Assembly: GCF_003594875.1 (NCBI RefSeq)
Contig: NZ_QZEY01000003.1
Coordinates: 1 to 64,000 of the forward strand
Direction of reading: 5' to 3'
DNA from: Bailinhaonella thermotolerans
Lineage (GTDB): Bacteria; Actinomycetota; Actinomycetes; Streptosporangiales; Streptosporangiaceae
DNA length: 64,000 bases
The notes under the pieces were generated by a model. It worked only from the letters and a program-made list of their open reading frames with translations, ran no database searches and was not told where the DNA came from. Positions 55,660 through 63,635 of this stretch are shown here, in pieces. Position 1 is the stretch's first letter. The number at the start of each line of letters is the position of its first letter. The position numbers and the translations under genes are program-made.

Positions 55660-56880
55660 TCAGGCGTAGAGGCCGATCCGCCCGGCCAGGCCGTTGACCT
55701 GCGAAGCGTAGGTGGGGCGGGCCCTCTTGAGCAGACCCCGGACGAGATCGCGCGCCATCACGTTGTAACGCAGGTCCTCGGGCCCGGTCGACTCGGCGTT
55801 GAGGAGGTGGAGGAACACCGCGGCGTCCTCGCGGCGGAGTTCGTAGCAGCGGGCGACCTCGATCGCGAAGGTCGTGCGGCGTTCGAGCGAGGGGGAGGAG
55901 GCCAGGTCCACCCGGTCGGCCAGCCGGAGCGCCTCGGCGGTCTCCCCGGCCTCCATCTCCACGCTGACCGAGTGCAGCATGACGTTGGTCGGCCCGAACA
56001 CCGTCCAGAAGACGTTGCCGTCCCCGGAGACCTCGGCGGCCGGCATGGCCTGGTCGCGCAACCGGTCGCGGGCGGTCCAGCAGTCGCCGTTGCGGGCGGC
56101 GGCGACCGCGGCGACCAGCCAGAGGGCCCCTTCGAGCGCGGCCCGGTCCGGGGTCTGCTCGGGCAGCGCCCGCCGCAGCTCCCGCACGCCGCAGATGGCC
56201 AGCTCCTCGGCGCTCTCCGGCTCGTTGCGCGAGAGCAGGATCTGGCCCAGGTTCCACTTGGCCGCGGCCACCCGCAGCGGGTCGTCGGCGTCCTCGGCGG
56301 CCGACACCCCCCGGTCGGCGACCAGCAGCGCCAGGTCGGGGCGGCCGATCCGCTTGGTGAACGTGCGCAGCAGGAAGTACATGTCGGCGGCCAGCCGGCA
56401 CGCCTCCCGGCGCACGCCCGCGTCGTCGTGCCGGCGTAAGGACCGGGTCGCGGACTGGACGTCGGCCACCAGCTCGGGGATGAGGGCGGCGGTCTCGCTG
56501 AACCTGGCCCGCGAGGTCTGCCAGGTGGTCCAGGCCTCCCCGAGGCGGGTCCGCAGCAGCCCGAGCTCGGCCGCGTCGTGGTCGCCGTTGACCGCGTGGT
56601 ACGACGTGAGTGTGCGCTGGAGGACCGCCCCGATGGGGTGGACGGTGCTGTCGGGCTCGAACGACGGCTCGCCGAACAGCGCGGCGACGGGCACGTCGAG
56701 GATGCGGGACAGCCGGTGGAGCAACGGCACGGTGGGGGTGCGGACACCCCGCTCGATCTGCGACAGGTAGTCCTCGGTGATGCCCGCGAGGCCGGCCACC
56801 ACCGCCTGTTTCTTCTGCTGGGCCTGCCGATAGAACCTGACGCGCTCGCCGATCGGGATCTCGGTGGCCGTGGTGGTCAT
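55660..56880 (-). CDS. XRE-family regulator with TPR-like helical domain
   Basis: A 406-residue protein from ATG 56880 with GGAG 9 nt upstream. HTH_3 domain at about 10-65 (IGERVRFYRQAQQKKQAVVAGLAGITEDYLSQIERG region), followed by a long helical part (100-400) reminiscent of TPR repeats (ADRGVSAAEDADDPLRVAAAKWNLGQILL, ELRREDAAVFLHLLNAE regions). This arrangement is common in actinomycete regulators of development or secondary metabolism, often sensing peptides; the ligand here is unknown. Divergent from the HAD gene. Confidence 0.88.
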   Translation of the reverse strand: MTTTATEIPIGERVRFYRQAQQKKQAVVAGLAGITEDYLSQIERGVRTPTVPLLHRLSRILDVPVAALFGEPSFEPDSTVHPIGAVLQRTLTSYHAVNGDHDAAELGLLRTRLGEAWTTWQTSRARFSETAALIPELVADVQSATRSLRRHDDAGVRREACRLAADMYFLLRTFTKRIGRPDLALLVADRGVSAAEDADDPLRVAAAKWNLGQILLSRNEPESAEELAICGVRELRRALPEQTPDRAALEGALWLVAAVAAARNGDCWTARDRLRDQAMPAAEVSGDGNVFWTVFGPTNVMLHSVSVEMEAGETAEALRLADRVDLASSPSLERRTTFAIEVARCYELRREDAAVFLHLLNAESTGPEDLRYNVMARDLVRGLLKRARPTYASQVNGLAGRIGLYA

Positions 56881-57014
56881 GTGATTTCGCTCCGTCCGCT
56901 CCTCCAGCACAAAGGGGGGGTCGGCTCCGGGCTGCCCCAACCACAGTAAAGGGATACGCCCCCGGCTGTGCGAGTCTTGAAGAGAGATCCTCTCGGCGGA
57001 GACGGTACGTAACG

Positions 57015-57704
57015 ATGAATCGGCTCATTCTCTGGGACATCGACCGCACGCTGATCGAGACGGGAGGGGTCGGAAGCGACGTCTTCCGATCGGCGTTCGA
57101 ACAGATCACCGGAACGGAGGTGGAGAAAATCGCACCGGTCTCGGGCCGGACCGAGCCCGAGATCTTCCTGGAGACCCTGGAGATGTACGGCCTGGACGAC
57201 CCGGGCGACTATTTCCAGCGGTTCGTGGTGGCGCAGGCGGAGGGATACACCGCCCGCGCCGACGAGATGCGCGCCCGCGGCCGGGTGCTGCCGGGCGCGG
57301 CCGAGGCGCTCACGGCGTTCGACGGCATGCCGGGGGTGGTGCAGTCCGTCCTGACCGGCAACCCGCGCGTCGCGGCGCAGATCAAGCTGCGCACCTTCGG
57401 CCTGGAGCGGCACATCGACTTCGACGTCGGGGCCTACGGCGACGACGACCGGGTCCGCGCGAACCTCGTCGGGGTGGCCCAGCGCCGGGCCAGGGAACGC
57501 CTCGGCCGCGTCTTCGACCGCACGACCACCGTCCTGATCGGGGACACCCCGGCGGACGTGCGGGCGGGACGGGACGGCGGGGCGAAGGTCGTGGCGGTGG
57601 CCTCGGGCAAGAGCGACGTGGAAGAGCTCACGCTGGCCCACCCGGACGTCGTGCTGCCCGACCTGACCGACCCCGACGCGCTCCTCGCGGCGATCTCGGT
57701 CTGA
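57015..57704 (+). CDS. HAD-superfamily phosphatase
   Basis: A 229-residue HAD hydrolase of the phosphoglycolate-phosphatase-like subgroup: motif I LWDIDRTLIE (nucleophile Asp8, acid-base Asp10), motif II SVLTGNP, motif III Lys/Arg region and motif IV IGDTPADVRAG. The cap is inserted between motifs I and II. GCGGAGACGG is the nearby ribosome-binding segment. It probably dephosphorylates a small metabolite; substrate not predictable. Confidence 0.92.
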   Translation: MNRLILWDIDRTLIETGGVGSDVFRSAFEQITGTEVEKIAPVSGRTEPEIFLETLEMYGLDDPGDYFQRFVVAQAEGYTARADEMRARGRVLPGAAEALTAFDGMPGVVQSVLTGNPRVAAQIKLRTFGLERHIDFDVGAYGDDDRVRANLVGVAQRRARERLGRVFDRTTTVLIGDTPADVRAGRDGGAKVVAVASGKSDVEELTLAHPDVVLPDLTDPDALLAAISV

Positions 57705-57795
57705 CCCGGCCCCCGGGGCCGTACATCGAAAGACTGATCCGGGGTCCCTCCGGCAGGCCGATGCGACGGGCCGGGCCGCGGCCGAGGATGGTCGC

Positions 57796-58665
57796 ATGAC
57801 CGTGATGGACGTGCGCACGGGCCGGGGGAGGCCCGTCGCGGTGGCGGCCGGGCTCGCGGCGTTCGCCGCCGCCTACGCCTGGCTGCTCGCGACGGGGCAC
57901 ACCGAGATCAAGCCTTCGGCGGACCCGGGGGCCGCCGGAGTGCCGCTCCTGGCCGCGATCCTGCCCCCGCTGGCGGCGATCGTGCTCACCCGGCTCGTGC
58001 CGCCGCGCGCCGAGCCGCCGCTCCCGCTGGCCGGCCTGCCCAGGCAACGGATCGCGCGGGAGGCCTGGGCGCTCGTGGGCGCCGCCGCGGTGTTCTCGGC
58101 GGTCGTCGCGGGCCGGCCGGGCCAGGACTGGTACCCCCTGGCCAAGCTGCTGCTCCTGCTGGTCGTGCCGCTGGTCGTCCTCCGCCTGTCGCGCGGCGGC
58201 GGCCCGCGCGCCCGGGCGATCCCCCGGCCCGTCGTGTGGCTCGCGCCGCTGCCGGCGATGGCGGCCTGGTTCGTCCTGTCGCACTTCGGCCCGCTGGCCA
58301 CGCCGCTGACCCAGGACCTGCCCGACCCCGTCACGCTCGCCGTGGCCTCCCTGGTCACGCTGCTGACGGCGAGCGTGCTGGAGGAGATCTTCTACCGGGG
58401 CTGGCTGCAGACCCGCCTGGAGACGCTGTACGGCCGGTGGCCCGCGATCCTCGGCTCGTCCCTGCTGTTCGCCCTCATGCACACGACGCGCCTGGACTGG
58501 TCGGACGTGGGCTTCGGCCTGGCGAGCATGGTCGCGGTGCAGGGCGTCTTCGGTCTCATGCAGGGCTACCTCTGGGCCCGCTACCGCAACATCTGGGCGG
58601 TCATCCTCGTCCACGTCGTGGTCAATCTCGTCTATGTGGACATGCTGATTCAGGGCCGCTGGTGA
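57796..58665 (+). CDS. CPBP/CAAX-type intramembrane metalloprotease
   Basis: A 289-residue polytopic membrane protein with about eight hydrophobic segments. The CPBP (Abi) signature EEIFYRGWLQTRLE stands near residue 198, with metal-binding His in FALMHTTRL and VILVHVVVNL. Bacterial members are putative proteases involved in maturation or self-immunity of peptides. No peptide gene is adjacent. Twenty base pairs separate it from the MerB-like gene, so co-transcription is possible. Confidence 0.88.
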   Translation: MTVMDVRTGRGRPVAVAAGLAAFAAAYAWLLATGHTEIKPSADPGAAGVPLLAAILPPLAAIVLTRLVPPRAEPPLPLAGLPRQRIAREAWALVGAAAVFSAVVAGRPGQDWYPLAKLLLLLVVPLVVLRLSRGGGPRARAIPRPVVWLAPLPAMAAWFVLSHFGPLATPLTQDLPDPVTLAVASLVTLLTASVLEEIFYRGWLQTRLETLYGRWPAILGSSLLFALMHTTRLDWSDVGFGLASMVAVQGVFGLMQGYLWARYRNIWAVILVHVVVNLVYVDMLIQGRW

Positions 58666-58684
58666 TTCGTCCGACAATGGCGGC

Positions 58685-59347
58685 ATGGATACCGAGGACC
58701 TCCGCCTGGCCGTCTACACCTCCTTCGCCCTGACGGGCAGGGCGCCGGAGTTCTCCGTGCTCGCGGAGCGGTTCGGGGCCGGGGAGGCGCGGAGCGGGCT
58801 GCGGGCGCTGCACGAGGGGCGGCACCTCGTGCTGGGGCCGGGCGACGAGGTGGTCATGGCGCATCCGTTCTCGTCCGTCCCGCTGGGCTTCGCGGTCATG
58901 GGGGCCTGGACGCTGTGGTGGGGCGGATGCGCCTGGGACTCGTTCGCCATGCCCCACCTGCTGCCCGGCGACCCCGAGGTGCTGGTCTCGACGCGCTGCC
59001 CCGGCTGCGGGGCGCCGCACGCGTGGTCGGTGGGCCGGGACGCCCCGCCCTCGGGGAACCAGGTCGCCCACTTCCTCGTGCCCGTGTCCCGGATGTGGGA
59101 CGACGTGGTCCGCACCTGCGGGAACCAGCGGCTGTTCTGCGGCGAGGCGTGCGTGGACGAGTGGCTCGCCCGCACCGGGAACGATCGCGGGTACGTCATG
59201 GACGTGTCCACGCTGTGGCGGCTCGCCCGGGGCTGGTACGCCGGTCGCCTCGACCGCGGTTACCGCCGCCGGGAACCGACCCAGGCGGCCGAGTACCTCC
59301 GGGAGGCGGGCCTGCGCGGCCGGTTCTGGGGGCTCCCCGAGGAGTGA
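58685..59347 (+). CDS. MerB-like alkylmercury lyase family protein
   Basis: A 220-residue protein of MerB length. The MerB catalytic pair Cys-x2-Asp is present as Cys82/Asp85 in WGGCAWDSFAMP. A second conserved Cys corresponding to MerB Cys159 is most likely one of Cys145, Cys152 or Cys156. The winged-helix N-terminal part matches (FSVLAERFGAGEARSGLRAL). Additional Cys113/Cys116 (TRCPGCG) are also present. No merA, merT/P or merR-type metal regulator lies nearby, so organomercurial cleavage may not be its true role. The 17 bp around its stop are duplicated. Confidence 0.8.
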   Translation: MDTEDLRLAVYTSFALTGRAPEFSVLAERFGAGEARSGLRALHEGRHLVLGPGDEVVMAHPFSSVPLGFAVMGAWTLWWGGCAWDSFAMPHLLPGDPEVLVSTRCPGCGAPHAWSVGRDAPPSGNQVAHFLVPVSRMWDDVVRTCGNQRLFCGEACVDEWLARTGNDRGYVMDVSTLWRLARGWYAGRLDRGYRRREPTQAAEYLREAGLRGRFWGLPEE

Positions 59348-59368
59348 CCGGCCCCGAGGAGTGACCGG
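59335..59368 (+). repeat. Two 17-bp copies spanning the MerB-like stop codon
   Basis: CCCCGAGGAGTGACCGG occurs at 59335-59351 (containing the stop TGA) and again at 59352-59368. Confidence 0.9.
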
Positions 59369-59440
59369 CCCCGGGCCCCGCGAGCGGCCGGCTCCGGGGT
59401 CGGCGAGCGGCAGGGCTTCTGGGTCGGCGGCCGGGGGCTC

Positions 59441-60268
59441 TCAGCGGCCGAGGAGGGCGCGGTGGTGGTGGTCGATGCGGTCCAGGAGGGGGCGGGCCTC
59501 GTCGCCGTAGCGGGCGGCCGCGGCGAAGGCGGTGAACACCTCGCCGTAGGCCCTGACCTCGTCCTCGGCGGTGAGGGTGGCGTCGCCGGTGAAGGTCTCC
59601 AGGAGCACCGCCGACGAGTCGTACAGGGTGAACCCGTGCAGCGGCACGGCGGGCACGCGGGCGTCCCAGGGGAGCACGCCCAGACGCACGTGGTCCAGGG
59701 ACGCCAGCGTGGCCAGGCGGTGGAGCTGGGACACCATGGCCCCGGGCGGACCGGCGCGCAGCGCGGACTCGGCCAGCACGAAGTGGAACTCGTGCCGGGG
59801 TTCGTACAGCACGCTCTGGCGCTCGACCCGGGCGGCGACGGCGCGGGCCAGGTCCTCGTCGTCGGCCGGCCGTACGGCGGTGAGCGCGTGGCGGGCGTAC
59901 TCGGCGGTCTGGAGCAGGTCGGGCACGACCGTGGGCTGGAAGGACCGCAGGAGCGACGCGGCCGCCGCGCGCACGCCGAGGGCCCGCTCGCGTCCCGCCA
60001 GGCCGGTCCCGAGGTTGGCCACCTCCTGCTGCACGCGCGCCAGCACCCGGGCCAGCCTGCGGCGTTCGTCGTCGCCGAGCCGCAGCGCCTCGGACACCTG
60101 GGTGACGGTCTCCGGGCTCGGCAGCATCCGGCCGGTCTCGATCTTGGAGATGGTCGGTTGCGCCACACCCGCCCGGTGGGCCAGCTCCTTACCGGTCAGC
60201 CGGGCGTCCTTGCGCAGCCGCCGGATCAGCCCGCCGAGCTCCAGCAGAAGTTCGCGACGGTCCTCCAT
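59441..60268 (-). CDS. XRE regulator with DUF5753 domain
   Basis: A 275-residue protein: HTH at about 12-68 (LIRRLRKDARLTGKELAHRAGVAQPTISKIETG region) and the DUF5753 domain at about 100-270 (FQPTVVPDLLQTAEYARHAL, LAESALRAG, LHGFTLYDSSAVLLETFTGD regions). These actinomycete regulators typically pair with a DUF397 protein. The adjacent divergent 115-residue gene does not resemble DUF397, so the partner may be elsewhere. TAGAAC lies about 9 nt before the ATG. Confidence 0.9.
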   Translation of the reverse strand: MEDRRELLLELGGLIRRLRKDARLTGKELAHRAGVAQPTISKIETGRMLPSPETVTQVSEALRLGDDERRRLARVLARVQQEVANLGTGLAGRERALGVRAAAASLLRSFQPTVVPDLLQTAEYARHALTAVRPADDEDLARAVAARVERQSVLYEPRHEFHFVLAESALRAGPPGAMVSQLHRLATLASLDHVRLGVLPWDARVPAVPLHGFTLYDSSAVLLETFTGDATLTAEDEVRAYGEVFTAFAAAARYGDEARPLLDRIDHHHRALLGR

Positions 60269-60354
60269 ACATAGGGAGTTCTACCACCAGGCGGCGCCGC
60301 CAAGCCGTCATTCGCGATCATCTTCCGGAAACGCACCACGCGCCCCGGAAACCA

Positions 60355-60383
60355 CTGACAAGTCGAGGCATGCCCCTTATACC
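60355..60383 (+). promoter_or_regulatory. Sigma70-type promoter CTGACA-N17-TATACC
   Basis: CTGACA (60355-60360), 17 bp, TATACC (60378-60383). It overlaps ATG 60370, so transcription would begin near 60390 and the small gene's translation would need a later start (ATG 60433 or 60445) if this promoter is used. Confidence 0.5.
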
Positions 60384-60717
60384 CTCGGAATCGGCGGGTA
60401 CGGCGGCCCGCCTTCCGGCGTTCACGTGGGCGATGGGGGAGATGATGGCGAGGCACGGCGGCGAGGACGAAGACCTGCGAGTGCTCGCCAAGTCCTACGT
60501 GGCGCGCGCGATCGAGAAGGTGCAGAAGGCCGGGGACGCCTCCCCGCTGGAGGTCGCGCGCATCTACACCGACATCGCCCAGGTCTGCGCCTCACTCGCG
60601 ATCGCCGAGGCGGTGGGCGCGGTGGACGGGCGCATGGCCGAGTCGTCCGAGCGCGTGCTCACCGAGGGCCTGCCGGTGTACGGAACCATCAGGACCAAAC
60701 AGGTCAACAACCTCTGA
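60370..60717 (+). CDS. Hypothetical protein, 94-115 residues
   Basis: Not recognised. The C-terminal 90 residues look helical (DLRVLAKSYVARAIEKVQKA, EVARIYTDIAQVCASLAIAEAVGA). ATG 60370 gives 115 residues; ATG 60433 gives 94 and is compatible with the promoter that overlaps 60370. Divergent from the DUF5753 regulator, which may control it. Confidence 0.6.
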   Translation: MPLIPSESAGTAARLPAFTWAMGEMMARHGGEDEDLRVLAKSYVARAIEKVQKAGDASPLEVARIYTDIAQVCASLAIAEAVGAVDGRMAESSERVLTEGLPVYGTIRTKQVNNL

Positions 60718-60769
60718 GCGCCGCCGCGACCTGCGGAAATACCCCGACCCCGGGGCTCTGGACCGGGGA

Positions 60770-60813
60770 CACTGCTCCTGGAACAGGCAACCACTGCTCC
60801 TGGAACAGGCAAC
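60770..60813 (+). repeat. Two perfect 22-bp repeats, each a near-palindrome
   Basis: CACTGCTCCTGGAACAGGCAAC occurs at 60770-60791 and 60792-60813, directly before the lipoprotein gene. The core CTGCTCCTGGAACAG is an imperfect inverted repeat, so these could be tandem regulator sites. Confidence 0.8.
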
Positions 60814-60828
60814 CACGGGGGGAGCCAG

Positions 60829-61362
60829 ATGTTCGACAAGCGCACGGCGATCGCGGGGGCGGGCCTCTGCCTCGCGGGCCTGGTGGCCTGCGGATCGGGG
60901 CGCCCGGGGTCGGGGGGCGAGGGGGTCCCGGAGGCGACGCCGACGGCGTCCGCCACCATGTCCGCGACCTCGGCCGCCCCCGTCCCGACCGGCGGCGCGG
61001 GGCCGACCGCGAGCCCTTCGGTCACCGCGACGGGGACCGTCCGCGTCTTCAACCTGCACGACAACGAGTCGGGGCGGGCCGACGCCTCGCCGTCCAGCCT
61101 CGTCGTCTCGGAGTTCAGCACGCTCAACCACATCACCTGGCGCGTGTGGGGCCCGGACGAGGCCGAGGGCACCGGAAGGCTCAGCGGCACCTGGTGCGTG
61201 CCCGACTGCCCCTCCGAGGGCTTCCCCGCCGAGGTCCGGCTCACCGAGCCCCGCCCGGGCCGCGACGGCTACTACTTCACGCGCTACCAGATCCGCTCGA
61301 ACCTGCCGTCGCAGTACGGCGAGGGCGCCGACGACCTCGCCGGCACCCTCCCCACACCCTGA
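60829..61362 (+). CDS. Lipoprotein, unknown function
   Basis: A 177-residue product with lipobox LVAC (Cys21), a Ser/Thr/Ala/Pro linker to about residue 70, and a C-terminal beta-rich domain with VRVFNLHDNESG, ITWRVWGPDEAEG and a Cys pair (WCVPDCP). GGGGGAGCC is the ribosome-binding segment. Not recognised. The domain might bind ligand or wall; no enzyme motif is seen. DNA just downstream repeats the end of the gene. Confidence 0.8.
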   Translation: MFDKRTAIAGAGLCLAGLVACGSGRPGSGGEGVPEATPTASATMSATSAAPVPTGGAGPTASPSVTATGTVRVFNLHDNESGRADASPSSLVVSEFSTLNHITWRVWGPDEAEGTGRLSGTWCVPDCPSEGFPAEVRLTEPRPGRDGYYFTRYQIRSNLPSQYGEGADDLAGTLPTP

Positions 61363-61446
61363 ACGAGCCCCGGGCGCCGGTCCCGGGCGGCACACCCTGA
61401 ACGGGCCCCGGGCGGCACACCCTGAACGGGCCCCGGTCCCGGGCGG
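61353..61446 (+). repeat. Three copies of the lipoprotein gene end
   Basis: CACACCCTGAACG[AG]GCCCCGG recurs at 61353, 61391 and 61416, each copy including the stop TGA in its first instance or an equivalent TGA. Copies are separated by variable CCCGGGCGG runs. Confidence 0.85.
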
Positions 61447-61531
61447 CGCCCCTCGGCCGTGGCCCTCGGCTGTGGGCCCCCGGCGGCCGCCCGGTGCGTT
61501 CCGGTCGGGGCCCCGGCCCCGCGCGGCGGTC

Positions 61532-61834
61532 TCAGCCCTCGCGCACGAGGTCGGCGTACTCCGGGTGGCGCTCGATCCACGACTTCACGAACGGGCAGCG
61601 CGGCACCACGCCGAGGCCGCGCGCCCGCAGGTCGTCCAGCGAGCCCTGGACCAGCCGGCCGCCCACGCCCTTGCCCTCGAAGGCCGGGTCCACCTCCGTG
61701 TGGATGAACACCCGGGCCCCCTGCATGCCCGCGTACTGGATGAATCCGGCCAGATCCGGGCCGACGCACCCCTCGTATCGGAAGCGGGAAGGATCGTCCC
61801 TGACGTCCAGCTCCACCGGTTCCCCCTGCTCCAT
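61532..61834 (-). CDS. Small GNAT-like N-acetyltransferase (YjdJ type)
   Basis: A 100-residue product from ATG 61834, matching the short YjdJ-type Gcn5 fold: VFIHTEVDPAFEGKGVGGRLV contains the acetyl-CoA motif (Q/R-x-x-G-x-[GA] as EGKGVGGR), with DLRARGLGVVPRCPFVKSWIERHPEY after it. Longer readings extend into the opposite strand of tRNA-Thr and are artefacts. Adjacent to tRNA-Thr. Confidence 0.88.
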   Translation of the reverse strand: MEQGEPVELDVRDDPSRFRYEGCVGPDLAGFIQYAGMQGARVFIHTEVDPAFEGKGVGGRLVQGSLDDLRARGLGVVPRCPFVKSWIERHPEYADLVREG

Positions 61835-61896
61835 AGATCGATTACCGCTCTGTGCCCTGGCCCGTGTATGCTCATGGAGCGCGCTGAAAAACGCCC

Positions 61897-61972
61897 GCCC
61901 CGTTAGCTCAGTCGGCAGAGCGTCTCCATGGTAAGGAGAAGGTCTACGGTTCGATTCCGTAACGGGGCTCCA
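61897..61972 (+). tRNA. tRNA-Thr (GGT)
   Basis: Acceptor GCCCCGT pairs with ACGGGGC. The anticodon stem TCTCC/GGAGA encloses loop ATGGTAA with anticodon GGT. T-arm CTACGGTTCGATTCCGTAA. The terminal CCA is encoded (61970-61972). 76 nt. Confidence 0.95.
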
Positions 61973-61977
61973 CTTCA

Positions 61978-62009
61978 AAGGCCGGTTCCGATCTTATCGG
62001 ACCGGCCTT
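61978..62009 (+). terminator. Terminator after tRNA-Thr
   Basis: AAGGCCGG-T-TCCGAT pairs with ATCGGA-CCGGCCTT with one bulged T and a 3-nt loop, followed by CTTCTCGCTT. Confidence 0.8.
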
Positions 62010-62380
62010 CTCGCTTGATCGGGAGATATTCGGGAGACAGTCCCCGCCGCCTTTGGGAACCCGCTGGAAGGAAGATCACGCGGGGGCCGGCGACTCCTGA
62101 CCCCGCTCCGATGCCGGGCGCATCAGCGAAGTGATCGATCCCGGCGCGGCCGCGACGCCGGAATCGGTGCCCGCCGCTCGCGCCCGCCGGTGCGGGCGAT
62201 GTCGCGGTGGCCCGGTGCCGATCTCGGGCGCCGGTTACTCCTTGAGGCGGATCCGTTTTACGCGCCGAGGCGGATGAAGATCAGCGGGGCGTCGGATGCG
62301 CGGGGCCGTCGTCTCCCCGCATCCTCGAAGCACCTGGCCGGCGGGCATCCGGCCAGGCGGCCAAGAGGAGAGGAGAAGTC
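62010..62380. other. Gene-free stretch before the secreted peptide gene
   Basis: No gene, RNA or clear promoter was seen here on either strand. A good ribosome-binding site (AAGAGGAGAGGAG) occupies the right end. Confidence 0.5.
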
Positions 62381-62734
62381 ATGCGGACGGGGCGTAGGCG
62401 GGGAGCCGCCATGGTCGCCGCGGTGGCCGGCGGCCTGACACTCTTGACGGGCACGGCCGCGGAGGCGGGAGCCGCGGGCGCGGCCTCACCCGCGAGGGTC
62501 TCGGCGGTCGCCGCGGACTGCGGGGGAAGCGTCAAGACCTGGACGAGCGGCGCGTGGCGGTACTGGAAGTACACCTGGACCAACTGCGGCTCGCGAGGGT
62601 CGCGCAAGAAGATCGACATCCGCAACAAGCCTGACATGGCCTGCAAGTACATCCCCGGAGGATCCTCGCGGACCTGGAACTACCGGGCCCTGCGCAAGAG
62701 CCCGTTCTACCCCCGTGGGTTCAAGAACTGCTGA
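62381..62734 (+). CDS. Small secreted four-cysteine protein
   Basis: A 117-residue precursor with a signal peptide ending near AGAASPA; a mature part of about 75 residues contains four cysteines spaced 22, 19 and 29, a WRYWKY segment and CKYIPGGSSRTW. The spacing and the WRY and C-x3-PGG patterns faintly resemble the tendamistat alpha-amylase inhibitors, but similarity is weak. It is strongly basic, so a secreted antimicrobial or enzyme inhibitor is conceivable. GAGGAGAGGAG precedes ATG 62381. Base usage is AT-richer than neighbours. Confidence 0.7.
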   Translation: MRTGRRRGAAMVAAVAGGLTLLTGTAAEAGAAGAASPARVSAVAADCGGSVKTWTSGAWRYWKYTWTNCGSRGSRKKIDIRNKPDMACKYIPGGSSRTWNYRALRKSPFYPRGFKNC

Positions 62735-63015
62735 CCGCCCGTGACACGCCCCCGGTGCCCTGGCCCGGGGGCGTGCCAGGTCGGACGCGCGATGACCTGG
62801 CCGCCGCGATCGGTCCCGCCGATGCGGCGCCGGCGCGTGCCGGAGGCGTGATCGCGGTGGGACGGGAATGGGGCGGGCGCTGGTTTCGTTTACTTTGCTC
62901 GGATCAGGCATACTGGTGAGCGCATCCGTACCGGAGGCCCGGTGCCCGCGCGTGCGAGGGCACTCACCGCAGTCCGGTATCCTTACTTGGCCGGTCTTCT
63001 TATCGGCCGTGTAAT
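62735..63015. promoter_or_regulatory. tRNA-Met upstream region
   Basis: TTTACT and CATACT (around 62889-62913) resemble -35/-10 elements for the following tRNA-Met. Otherwise nothing recognisable is visible in these 281 bp. Confidence 0.4.
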
Positions 63016-63089
63016 GGCGGAGTAGCTCAGTCAGGCAGAGCAAGCGGCTCATAATCGCTGTGTCGCCGGTTCAAGTCCGGCCTCCGCTA
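63016..63089 (+). tRNA. tRNA-Met (CAT, elongator)
   Basis: Acceptor GGCGGAG pairs with CTCCGCT (one G-U). Anticodon stem AGCGG/TCGCT with loop CTCATAA gives CAT. T-arm GCCGGTTCAAGTCCGGC. Discriminator A; CCA not encoded. Pairing at position 1 and the sequence context fit an elongator tRNA more than an initiator. Confidence 0.93.
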
Positions 63090-63167
63090 CTACCCACGCC
63101 CGACCGCCCAGTGCGGCGGTCGCGGCTGGGTGTGTCCATCAGTCCCAAGTCAGAAAGGCACTCCCAC

Positions 63168-63332
63168 GTGGCTGCCACCGACGTTAGGCCGAAGATCACG
63201 CTGGCCTGCCAGGAGTGCAAGCACCGCAACTACATCACGCGGAAGAACCGGCGCAACGACCCGGACCGCCTGGAGCTGAAGAAGTACTGCCCGAACTGCC
63301 GTACGCACCAGCCCCACCGCGAGACCCGCTAG
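63168..63332 (+). CDS. rpmG: 50S ribosomal protein L33
   Basis: A 54-residue ribosomal protein with the zinc-type cysteine pairs CQECKH and CPNCRT (the C+ form, used when zinc is available). GTG 63168 ([17 protein letters not shown]). Downstream tRNA-Met and upstream MaoC-type dehydratase match the rpmG-had arrangement of mycobacteria and streptomycetes. Confidence 0.97.
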   Translation: MAATDVRPKITLACQECKHRNYITRKNRRNDPDRLELKKYCPNCRTHQPHRETR

Positions 63333-63408
63333 CACCTCCGGTCCGGCCCGGCTCCCCGGCGCGCCCCGCACTCGGCGCGCGAGCCGTACCCCCGGACCTG
63401 GCAATACA

Positions 63409-63436
63409 AGAGCGCGTGGCCACAGGCCCGCGCTCT
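63409..63436 (+). terminator. Terminator after rpmG
   Basis: AGAGCGCG-T-GGCC pairs with GGCC-CGCGCTCT around an ACA loop. Flanking GGCAA/TTGCC extend the pairing. Confidence 0.8.
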
Positions 63437-63635
63437 GTTGCCGTTTCCGGCACGGCCCGCCGGCCGCTTCACCCGCCGTCTGCCGGGCGCCTCACCCGCG
63501 GCCCTTGGCCGTCTCCGCCGCCCGCGCGCTGTGACTCGCGTCTCACCTCGGCGGGGGCGGGCGCGGCGTGGCCGGGCCGCTCTGTTACCGTCGCCCCGTC
63601 ACCCCCTCTCGACCCGGAAGGAGTGCGCGGGGACG

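Noticed and set aside
61835-61978. N-terminal extension of the GNAT gene to 61978
   Set aside because: The extension reads antisense through tRNA-Thr; ATG 61834 gives the normal YjdJ length.
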